Assembly: GCA_958450365.1 (NCBI GenBank)
Contig: CAUEEP010000930.1
Location: forward strand, 496,001 to 560,000
DNA from: Mesorhabditis belari
Lineage: Eukaryota > Nematoda > Chromadorea > Rhabditida > Rhabditidae
DNA: 64,000 bases
Direction: 5' to 3'
In this document: piece by piece, positions 45,871 through 57,816 of the stretch
How positions within the stretch are numbered: the first letter of the stretch is position 1
Layout of the letters: each line of letters begins with the position of its first letter
Translations under genes and position numbers: made by a program
Notes under the pieces: generated by a model
Databases searched by the model: none
Told to the model about the DNA's origin: nothing
Seen by the model: the letters and a program-made list of their open reading frames with translations, nothing else

Positions 45871-48800
45871 TCAAGAATCTTTGAGACAAAAAGTCAGGTA
45901 ATCGGCTATTTCTCTCGACTAAAAGAAGTCAAATTCAATTTCTAGATTTCCCTTTTTATTACCTGAATCAGACGGAGTCTCTGACGATAATTCTTGGCTC
46001 TTGTGTGATCGTTGATCAACTGTTGAACGTAACTCGATGGAAACCATCCACCAACCCCATCGCGTACTCGTTCACCGTAGAACCAGCCTGGAGATTTTGT
46101 TTCCCAGATTTTCTTCTAGTTTAGTTCATTTCAAGTTTAAAATTGAAACTTATTGCTAGTTAGCTGCAGATTAAGAAAGTTTGGTGTGCCAGAAGGCACG
46201 CGTTTGCCGAGTGATCTCATCCTTTAGATTTCAAAGATCAAAGAGTAAGGATTACTCAAAAGTCAAAGATTAGGGTCGTTTTCTAAAAGGTGCTCTAGGA
46301 AAGTTACCGTAATCTCTAAGTCTCTAAGTCTACAGATATTCAGTCTTACAGTCCCAGGCTAAAGTCCCAGGCTACTGTCTCAGGCTACAGTCCCAGGCTA
46401 CAGCCCCAGGCTAAAGTCGCAGGCTACAGTCCCAGGCTACAGTCCCAGGCCACTGTCCCAAGCTATAATCCCAGCTACAGTCCCAGGCTACAGCCCCAGG
46501 CTAAAGTCCCAGACTACTGTCCCAGGACTTGCTGATCTACAGTATCTTCAGCCACAGTTCCCATAAACTCTAGATATTCCACCAACCATCGGGCATCTTC
46601 CTCAGAATGTTCACATGTTCTCCAACTGAAAGATCCAGCTCATCATCTTGTGCTTTACTGTACGCGTGCATTGTCACCGCTTGAGGACAATCCCATTCCG
46701 CGTACACTTTCTCTTCAGGATTCGCACTCTGAAATGCTTGAGTTATTATCAAGAATCTAAAAACTGTTTTATTTATTACTCGTTTGTTTTATTTATTTTA
46801 TTACTCGCTTGTTTCTTTGAAACAAAACTCACCGCTGGTGGCCGCATCGCGCTTAGCCAGCGCTCTCGATCACTTTCACTGTCTGCGGAAAGGAGCCACT
46901 CTAGAAAAGATAAAATAACTTTAAAGGGATAAAAGCAAGTAATCAATTCTCGGTTTTCTATTTACCCGATTGTTTTCCACGAGCATTTCGCATTAGAACA
47001 CAAGAAAAGAGATGCGGTCGTGTGGGAAGTTGATGCAATAAACCGCAAGGAATCTAGAAATTTGGATTTAGATTCAGTTTTTTTGAAGTACAATAACTTG
47101 AGACACATTTTAGAGTACGGTATGGTAGAGGTAAGATGTAATTTAAAGCTTTTTAGAAAACAAATCTCAACCTTTGGATTCTCAGGTTCTAGCGGTGATG
47201 TATCGACGAAACGCCGCTCTGCATAATCCTGACAAACATAAGTGCCATTCCTAGAAATATCTTGATAATTACAGTACTTTGCTTTGTCTTTTGAGACTGT
47301 AGGACTACTGTAGGTTTACAATAGTCTAGAATCTCCATTCACTTACATCTTTTGCTTTGTGATTAGCAAGAGATCGCTGAAGAGAAAGAGATAGATGTGA
47401 CGAGCTTTTTGACGGCTCTGAAATTGATTTTCTTTTAAATTAAAGAAAGATTACTGTAACTAATATCTGATATAGATATTTAATTTATAATTTACATGCA
47501 ATAGACTTCTTGTGCCCTTTTCCGACAACTCGTAAAGACAACCCCGTTTGACGAGATGGCGATTCGCGGTCACAAGGGGAATACGTCTAAATAAAAGCTT
47601 ATATAGATAATTACAGTACTTAGGATAACTACAGTACTTATCTATACTACAGTACTACAGCAAGAGCTCAGAATATCGGGCTTAATAGGCTGACTGAAAA
47701 GCTCCACAACTTTTTATTAAAACTTGATTTTAAAACGACCGAAGAAAGCTGAGGAAGGACCTCGTGAGAAAAACTTTAATAAAATCATCCTTAAAGTCAC
47801 TAAGTAGCTAAATCATCACTTATAGTTAGCCTAGAATCATCCTTGCCTACTACTACACCAATCTCCAAACCAACTTGAGATCATTGTCCTTGTAGAGCAA
47901 TCGGCGATCGACATCAAGAAGTTGCTCGGTTCTCTCCATCCTTCTCGCTCCCTCATTACAATTTGACACCACCTATAAAATCACAAATTCAAACAATAGT
48001 TCCAATATAAGCTTAAGAGTATAAACATCTCAATAAACTGCCTGACAGATCTAGCTCTAGTTGAATGCAAATCCTAATCGGTCTAGCACGCCTCAAAACA
48101 TATTGTTGGATCAGTCAGGTTGATTGTTGATTATTAGATTGTTGAATCTAATAATCAACAATCAACCAGGCTTAGATTACTATTAGATTGTTATTAGATT
48201 GTTGATTACCAGCTAGATTTATATGGAAATGCACTTGATACTCACTAAAGATCACTAGATTCAGAATCATCTAGTACTAATGGATCTCAAGATTATAACT
48301 TTGTAGAGATTACAAGAATGTAGAGTTGGACACTGGCTCTTTGATGAGTTGGAGCTGGAAAACATGGTCAGCGCCGGGGTTCGAACCCGTGACCTCTCGC
48401 TTATTCTAGATCCTAGATTCTAGATTCTAGATTCTAGATTCTAGATTCTAGATCCTAGATTCCATACCTGATTAGCTAACGCCAGTGTCCTTGCCGCAAC
48501 TCGATGACTCTCCGATCCAATTGGCTGTCGTTCCAAAATTGCATAGATCAAAAGTGGATATCTAAAAGACATAAACTATTTAGATATTTAGTTTTTATAT
48601 CTAAATATCTTTTAAGAAATAAAGCTTTTAAATCTGAAAAAGCTAACCTTGTGATTCTTTGCATTGGTAGCATCAAAAACGATCGCATATCAAGACCTTG
48701 ACACTGAAATTTTACAATATTAACTTATCAGCAAGCAAAAGTTAAGCGGTTAAATCAAAGTTTCTATCTAAAATTATCCATTTATTTAGTTTAATTTTAA

Positions 48801-51800
48801 AATTTTTACTTGTTTATCCGCTTCTAAGCGACTCACAGCCGCCAGAAAAGCTGAGCTCTCTGTTTTGAGGCGTCGAAGTGTTCGATCTTGATAAACCTAT
48901 AAAAAAATAGGTTTATTTTTTAGTGTACAGTGATTTTATTCACCTGATTACTGCAATATTTGATATAAGCATCGAAATTTGTGTCGAAATGTTGCATAAG
49001 AATGTCACAGATACAATCCAAAACAAGCGACTCATCGAGACGAGTTTCGAGATCGACAAGAAGACTGAAATTTGCATTTATCTTTATGATCTTGATCTTC
49101 TTTATCTTCTTTATCTTTTTTATCATCAGCTATACAAGCTATTGAAATAATAGCTTACCGTAAATACTGTAATAGTACCCCACCCCCCATAATGACGGTG
49201 CGGAGCATTGCGTAGTATAGCTTTGAACGAGTTTTTCTCGACACTGGTTTCTGCTACAATGCGCGCTTAGATATCAAAAAATAGCCCTGAATTTCAGCTA
49301 TTTTTTGATACCAAAGACGCATTTTTTGAAAGTATGGGCGCTTTGAAAAAAAATGAAATACTAAAAAACTTTTGCGACTACGCGACTGTACAAGGGCGGT
49401 GGGGTACTATTACAGTATTTACGGTAATATTTTATTGATATTATTCAATCACCGTTCACTTGAGTCTCTAACGGCAAAAATGTTACTGAAGAGATGCTTC
49501 CGATCATCGTTTGATATCACAGAGACACTGCTTTTTGAACCTAAACAAATCTTAAATCTTTAGCAAATAAATCTTTATCAAATAGATTTCCTTAAATCTA
49601 AAAACTTAAATTTACAAAATTATACGATACTTGAACATCTTTTCCCACCCACTTTACATATCGAATTGCAAATTTACATTTAACTAGTGACCGGGAAAAG
49701 ATGTACAAGTATTTCCGGGCTACTAGTCCACTTTTCCCCACCCACTTTGCATAAGATATACGCTCAAATTAGCATATACGCTCAAAGAACAGTATAACAA
49801 GCAAGCACTATATTTTTATTTTATTTTCTATTTGATACATGTGACTGGTAAACAACTAGCTTTTATGTAAATTGAGTTCTTATGTAAAGTAATGTTATAG
49901 TAAGTAATGCAAAATTGATTGAATTGAATGAATGGATTGGATTGATTGAATTGATGAATTTGGTTGGATTGATTGAATTGATTGAATTGATTGAATGGAT
50001 TGGATTGATTGGCTTGATTGGCTTGATTGGATTGATTGGATTGATTGAATTGATTGAATTGAATGAATGGATTGGATTGATTGAATTGATTGGATTGATT
50101 GAATTGATTGAATTGAATGAATGGATTGGATTGATTGAATTGATTGAATTGATTGAATGGATTGGATTGATTGAATTGATTGAATTGATTGAATTGAATG
50201 CATGGATTGGATTGATTGGCTTGATTGGCTTGATTGGATTGATTGGATTGATTGAATTGATTGAATTGAATGCATGGATTGGATTGATTGGCTTGATTGG
50301 CTTGATTGGATTGATTGGATTGATTGGATTGATTGAATTGAAAACTTTTCGAGTTCGAGACCCGGCGGCGCACAATTTTTTATCTCCCCTAGTTCCCACT
50401 GCGACTTAACTCCCTCTGGAGTGAGAGAGATCAAGTGCGTGGTGGTGTGATGGCTAGTACGTTTGCCTGCTAAGCAAAAGGTCGCGGGTTCGAGTCCCGG
50501 TGGGGCACAGGTTTTGATCTGTCCAAGTTCTATCTCATCTTGGAAACTTGATTGAATTGATTGGCTTGATTGAATTGAAGAACTGACAATGCTAAAAACC
50601 TTGTCAGTTGTCAGTGTCAACCTCAAGAAAATCTCCACTAGATATCGGTGTCCGAACTTTTCTCCAAGTTTACTAAAGATTAATTCTATGTCCATCGATT
50701 TTTAGTTTTAAAACTAGTATTGTCTAAGCGTATGTTAATGAGATGGACAATAAAATAAAGTAAAAAAGGCAAAGAAAGATGGCAAGAATTTCCGGAAAGG
50801 GGAGATGAACCGTCGATCTTTTGCTGTACAATTGCTTTAATCACTGAGCTATTCGGTACCTTAATTCGCGAAGAGAAAGAAGGAAAGATAAGGAGGAAGA
50901 AGAAAGAAGGAAAGATAAGGAGGAAGAAGAAAGAAGGAAGAAGAAAGGAGGAAGAAGAAAGAAGGAAGAAGAAAGAAGGAAGAAGAAAGAAGGAACTCAC
51001 CAAGCATCGCTTTGTCAGCCATAAAATGCGTGATCAAAATGTTCAATGATCGGAGATAACTTGCTTCACTGGTTATCACCTAGAAAAAAACTCTTTGAAT
51101 GATCTTTGTGTGCTCAAAAATTGTAAACGAATCCCTTCTAATGCACTGAATTCTTTAATTATTTTAAGAATCATTGAACTTACCTCAAAATAAGCCTCTT
51201 GTAGCTGTTTAGTCTCCTCGTCGAGTGTTTCCAAAAGGCCAGCATTTTTCACCTAAATTTTAATATTCATTTTAGATTTGAACTGTTTAAATGATTAAAT
51301 ACTAAGCATTAAATAGTTATTTATTGTTTTTTCTAAAGCTTTTAAAGCTCACCTCAGGCAATTCACACCATAAACTCCGCTGACTCCCATAGCGAACGCT
51401 TTCAAGTCTATCTCTTCTAAAAAGAGAGATTTATCTTTATAGCTTTATAGCTTTATAGCTTTATAGCTTTATAGCCTAAATAGCTAACGAGGCTTTATTT
51501 CACCTCAACGAAGTACTAGAAGTCAATGCTGATGATGAATGTGTGGTTGAATGGGAGCAATCAGCGCGTAAACCGGAATCCGAGGATGAAGAAGAAGACT
51601 CGCGGCGGAGAGTCTAGAAAAATCATTTTGATCATTTGAATCAATGATTGAGACAAACAAAAATAGGAAAATATTCTAGTCAGCTTCAAAACCAAATCCA
51701 AAACTGACTTCCCTTGACCAGACCTAGATTTAGCTCAAAAACTAGCCAGATCAGGATTGCAGGACATTTGATGTCCTCTTGCAATTGCCAAGACAACTTT

Positions 51801-54800
51801 AAGCTCAAATTTCTTGGCTTTAGGCTGCCCAATTTGAATAGTTTTTATGCAGATCGACAGAGAAAGACTTGGCGCATCGAATGATATCAAGAATATTGAA
51901 ATTGGACAGTCCAACACCGAGATATTGGAGCTTAAAGTTGGGTTGCCGGGCGACACCGAGATCAAATGTCCGCTAACGCCAGAAGTCAGGCCTTGGTCAG
52001 CCTTGGTCAGTCAACCTAAGCCTAAGCCAAAGTCAGGCCTTGGCATGGCTCGTTTGTAAGCTTGATCCACAAAGCATCCAAGATTCTGACAGAAGCTGGA
52101 TCTGGCTGACCAAATTTTACTTAGCCTGCTTATTGGCTAGACTAGAACTGAGCCTGGACTGGTTTACAGGCTCAAGTCGTCCAGCTTTCCGTCCAGCCAG
52201 GTCCAGCTTCCCTGCTCAATCAGAATCAATTCTAAAGCTAATCCTGCTTGAGCTAACGAATTTCCTTTTTGAGAGCTAGTCCTTTGCTCGAAAGATGATT
52301 TAAAGCTCACCGTTGCTTTCGCCGAATCGCCCGTTCGTCTCACCTCGCTCAACTGAGCCTCAAGAATTTTCTCTTGTTCAGTTAACATGTAAATCTAGAA
52401 AAGAAATGAGATAAATATAAAAATGATATCGATTAAAACGATATTCTTGATTAAAGAACACAAAGAACAAAGCTTTCACCTGATATAATGGTTGTGAATT
52501 CTGTAAACGAGACGATAGAGATCTTGCTTCAAAATATTTTCCGTTTTCAATATCCTGAAAGTTTTAAGACCTTAAAATTGAATGAATCAGCATAAAAACT
52601 AAAAATTTATGATCAGAAAATTCTTTTGACTGGAATGGTGATTGTGTTTTGCTCAAAGTTGTAATTGTACACTTTTTCAAACGCCAATTCAAATACAATA
52701 AGAAGTACTTGAGTTATAGCGTCTATTAACTAATAGGTTGATGCATAAGTGTTTTTGTTCCTTTTCGTCTGCCGTTTCAAGCCAACAAATGCACCAATTA
52801 AACTACGGTTGATTTCATTAGAAAAACCAATTATTTTTCTGCAAAATAACATTAAAACGGGTTTAGAAATATTGAATGCCTGGATTTTCTTGAGAGTATG
52901 AAGTCGGGTAGTCAAAAAGGGCTAACTCGATGATGCGGTTTAGACACCTTAGCTAAAGAAAACCTATCTTCGTGTCAATAGATAAAAGATAGAGAAAAAA
53001 ACGTTTGATATTTCGCCAAAATTTCAGAGAAATTCATTCAGCCAATTTTTCCGTAGAGTTTTTTATAGATTTTTACGAAAAAGGCGTTTTTCACTCTCGA
53101 ATTTGCTTGAAAGTCAACACCGAAATTCATTTAAAAAGATGCAAATTGAACAAAAAAAAACACTTTTTTTATAGAGCAAACTATAGATTAATTGGTGAAT
53201 TTGTTACTTTTTAACAGAAGTACGAAAAAAACGAAAAGACTTATGCATCAACCTAATAGTAGGATGTGATGATAAGCATAGACCATTCATTTTCTGTGTA
53301 CGGAGAACAGTAAAAAAGGAAAACAAAAGTTTTGCCAAGAAAGGAATCGAACTAAAGCAAAACATCAGGCCCTCGTTTTGTAGGCAAGGGTCTTATCCAC
53401 TAGACCACCAATCCATGTTGATCGCCGTTGAGCGAAGTCTTATAAAGCCTATTCAAAGAAAAGAGAGAAGCCAAAGCGGCGTCAAATTTTTCACTCTAAA
53501 ACTTTAAACAAATAACTTTTTCTAGAAAGTTATATGGCAAAAACGGAAAGCAGATTCGGAATCAGCGTGTAATTCTGCGTTACATGATTTACAGCTTATC
53601 TCATTTGGTCAAATCCTACTCTTGCTTTTCTCTTGTAAAGATTAGCGTTCAGTTTAACAAGAAAAAGCTTTAAATCACATTTTTCTTTCTTAACTTTTCT
53701 TAACTGAGTGCATCTGAAAGGACTTTCAAAGGATAAAGTCCACAAAATTTTCACCTCATCTTTAACGCTCACTCCATCCAAGCCAATTGTCATTTCCTGA
53801 ACTTCAGGCGAGAAACAAAGATCCTCATTCTCTTGAGCACACAAAATTGTTGAACTAATCGTTGAGCATTCTGTAAATGACAATAACTATTGTTAGAATT
53901 TGATACTTTTCGCAAAAAAATCGTGCAAAACCAAGGCACAAGGCAACTAACCAGGGAACCTTCCCAAGTTACCCTCGAGTTACAATATGAGGTAGGTGCA
54001 AAAAGAAAGGCCTGAAAATGTACGTTCAGAAACCGTTTTCAAGAACCGCTAATCGGCAAAACGCACAAAGTTACCGCCATTTGAATTTCGAAAAAATGAC
54101 GGCTTTTCTCGAATTTCTGGCACACTGATTTTTGCCGGCGGAAAGGCTTTCCTTCTGGCACACTGATTTCGCCATCCCAAAAGTCAGCTCGTAGCCTAGT
54201 GGTTAGCGTGCCTGCGCTGGGAACTCTGGCGGTAACTTTGTGCGTTTTGCCGATTAGCGGTTTTTGAAAACGGTTTCTGAACGTACATTTTCTGGCCTTT
54301 CTTTTTGCACCTACAGTACTGGACAATGAAATATGATATTTGAAAAACGATCGTCACTTTCGCGCGTCTGTAACTCCGTTGTCTTTGAGTTTAAACTATT
54401 AGTGTTATACATTTTCTGAAAGCTCCTTTCAAGGGCTACACAATGGTAATATTAATATTTAGAAATACGGTAAAGACAAGGGAGTGAAAGTGACGATCGT
54501 TTTTCAAATATCATATTTCATTGTCCAGTAGTGTACCACATATTGTAACTCGCGGGTAACTTCGGAAGGTTCCCTGGTAAGGCATTTTTCTCAAATACAA
54601 CACAGATTTTGCACAAAAAAAACAACAATTTCCTCTACCATTTACACGTTTTTTAAAGAAGAACACAGTTTTTAGACAATTTTTGGACACTTTTATGGAG
54701 AAATTGGTGGTGATGGAGTGACTGAAAAGTGAGAAAATCGGGTAGAACTTTGAATAGAGTTCAGTGAGGAGTTAAAGGGAAATTTTGTAGAATCTAACTA

Positions 54801-57776
54801 TTATAACGTTGACAAGGAGTACTGTAATAGGAGTACTAACTCAAGCACAGTCAATTGATTGAGCGCTGAGTGTTTTGAAAACTTGAAAAGAATCGTTTTT
54901 TGTCTATTTGCATCGTAAAGCGATCTCGGACTCTATTCAAAGTTTGATTCTTGTCAGTTATCCGTTCTTTTTAAATGAATAGGTTTTGAATTGAAGTTAA
55001 ACTAAGCCTCTTCAAGCCAAGAAGTTTGTCTGAAAGTCTGAAAGTCTGAAAGCTAATTTGTCTGAAAGTTTAGATCATAAATTCAAGTTCTAGCTAAGAG
55101 ATTCAACCAAATGAATAGCCTCAATCGATTCACCGACCTCGAAAGCCCCTAGATACAAATTTACAGCTCTAAATCTCATCTTAGAGCCATTTACAAACAA
55201 AAGAAATCCTGTATAAAGGTGTTCTTTGTGCGCGTGCATAATCGATCTTTATCTAGCATACAGCGCCAGTGTATAATGCTTTCCTTTCTCCTGAAAGACT
55301 GAAAAATCTTCAATAAACTATAGATAGTTAGGAAAATTCTGAATGAAGAACCGTTTAGAATAAGGGAGAAAGTATTCTTAGCTATCCTTGGCCAAAGCTT
55401 TCAGCCATTCTTGACCAAAGCTTTCAGCCATTCTTGGCCAAAGTTTTCAGCCATTCTTGACCAAAGCTTTCAGCCATTCTTATCCAAAGTTCAGCTCTAT
55501 TCATTTAAAAACCCCGGATAACGACAAGAGCTTAAAGTTTACGGTAAAAGAGTGCTTGATTGATATTAGTTTTTGGGGAAATACGGTAATTTAGTTACCT
55601 GGTTCCAAGCTGGGAAAAGCCTCTTGAAGATGTGGCTCCATCACTTCATGAAGTGACGGTTGATGAAGATCTAGAAATGAAAAAAATATATAATATATAG
55701 ATATTCTTTAACATTTAGCAAATAACTTTAGATTTGATTTTGAAAACGAAAAGAGTTTCGTATCAAAGTTGATGTGAATCACTGTGATTTCTGTGAATCG
55801 CATTTGCAAACAATCAAATGGCTTAGACTCCAGAAACTTTTCTTGCAAACACAAGCTTTCTAGTGCATTGAATTTAGTACAAATTGCTTGATGGAAACAA
55901 GAAATTCTTGACAGAGATTCAACTAGATATTCAAGCGAATTAATGTGCTAGAAAGCGTGCGTTTAAAAGGCAAGTTTAGAGCATAAAGTACGCTCAAATC
56001 TAGCTTACTCTTGCTATGCTCTTGCGTCAATTCTAGACAAAAATCAAGCAAAGTTTGCTAATTTACGTCAATTCTAGACACAAATCAAGCAAAGTTTCCT
56101 TATCTATGTGCACTAGAACGAGAATGTTGACAAGCCTTTTTCAGCACAAAGTACATCTTTATTGACCTAAATAGTTAGAGACTCCAATGCACTAGAAGTA
56201 ATGCGTTTACAAGACAAATCTAGCGCATAAAGTACACGCAAACTCTATTGCTATCTCTTTTGCACTAGAAAGGGTATGTTTACAAGCCTTTTTGACCACA
56301 AAGTACACCAAAAACAAGTAAAGTTAACAAAATAAATTTTTAAAAAAGCGATTTTCTCTTAAACTAACCGTATTCTATATAAAAAAACTGACTTTTCCTC
56401 AGTTTTCCCTATCAAAAAAGGTGTCTCATCGTCTTTTTTTTGTTTTCTCTGCCATTAGTTTCCCGATTTCCTTTTTGCTTCTTCATTTTACACGAACAAC
56501 AATAAAAGAAAGGCTTTTTTGCCTTTTTCCCTTTTCCCCTTTTCCCCTTTTCCCCTTTTCCCCTTTTCCCTTTTTCCCCTTTCCCCTTTTCCATTAAAAT
56601 GCAATATTCGGCCCGAATGTTATTCCTTGTCCCGACGAAGAGTCACAAATGTCATCTCCATTTTCTTCCCCATTTTCTTTCTTCACCTTTTGTTTTTTTG
56701 TTGCTAAAAAATACGAAAAAGCTTAAACTAGATCTGGACTAGATAAGTATAAAATTTGCGTCAATTCTAGACAAAAATCAAGCAAAGTTTCCTTATCTAC
56801 TCCTTCTGGAGATCCCTGTAACTTGTGCTTTATTTCTAGTCCACGGAAAAGTATTTTGTTTCGACCATTTTCAAAAAATCACTTTCTAGTCAATAAGAAT
56901 GCAACACAAGCCAGCGAAAAAAGATCAGCGTTGGCCTAGAGGATAGTTTGCCAGACTATAAAGCCAGCCCGGCTTTTTGCCGTGGGTTCGAGTCCTGCCA
57001 CTGACACTTTGAGCTAGCAGCAAGTCCCTTTCTAGCTCAAGTCTTCTAACGCTTCAGGAAACCGGGGGAGTGAATTCCGTGCACCAGAAGGAGGTGTTTT
57101 CATTTTTGAGCACAAGACGACTAAAAAACCGATTTTTTTGAAGATACCAGGTGATGCGATTTCCACCTCTCCGTCATCCGTCGACCAATCATCTCCATAA
57201 ATGTACCTGAAATAGTTTGTTGGGTGTAAACTTGTTTACTTTCCGTACTGTTTTCTTTTACACGGCTCACTTGTGCACTAAAGGACTAGGAAAAGATCGA
57301 ATTTGTATTGCTTACAAGTCGAATTTCGTTATAAACTAGAGAACAAGACGATCAAGGTAAAGCAGTAGTTACTCTAGAAGCTTTGCTCTAGCAGCTTTGC
57401 TCTAGCAGCTTTGCTCTAGCAGCTTTGCTCTAGCAGCTTTGCTCTAGAAGCTTGATAACATCCAACTGTCATAACTGGAAAGTCATAACTGCATACTACT
57501 TAATATTCCTAAAAGAGGGTTTTCAGTAATCAGAAGAAATGAATTCCCTTCACTCACTTATCATCCTCATTATTCATTCCCCCGTATCGATCGGTGTCCA
57601 ATTTTTGAGCATTCAATGTGAAGCGCGCTGATCGCCGATTTTTCTCAGCCACCACCCTTTTGCGTAAGCGTTCCATCTGCAATTAAAAGAATTATTTTAT
57701 AAACACTAATAATCAGTTATCATTATCAATAATAAGTAATAGATTTATCAGCTATGGATTTGAAAGATTGAAAGGA

Positions 57777-57816
<40 letters not shown>

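Noticed and set aside
50436..50509. A functional tRNA-Ser(GCT)
   Set aside because: Good anticodon arm, but acceptor ends do not pair and the long variable arm of serine tRNAs is absent.
49828..50695. Long repetitive frames (SIQSIQ, NPINPI, NQSNQ) on both strands
   Set aside because: They all come from the GATTGATTG array inside an intron of gene 6; no splice context, and several frames are open at once.
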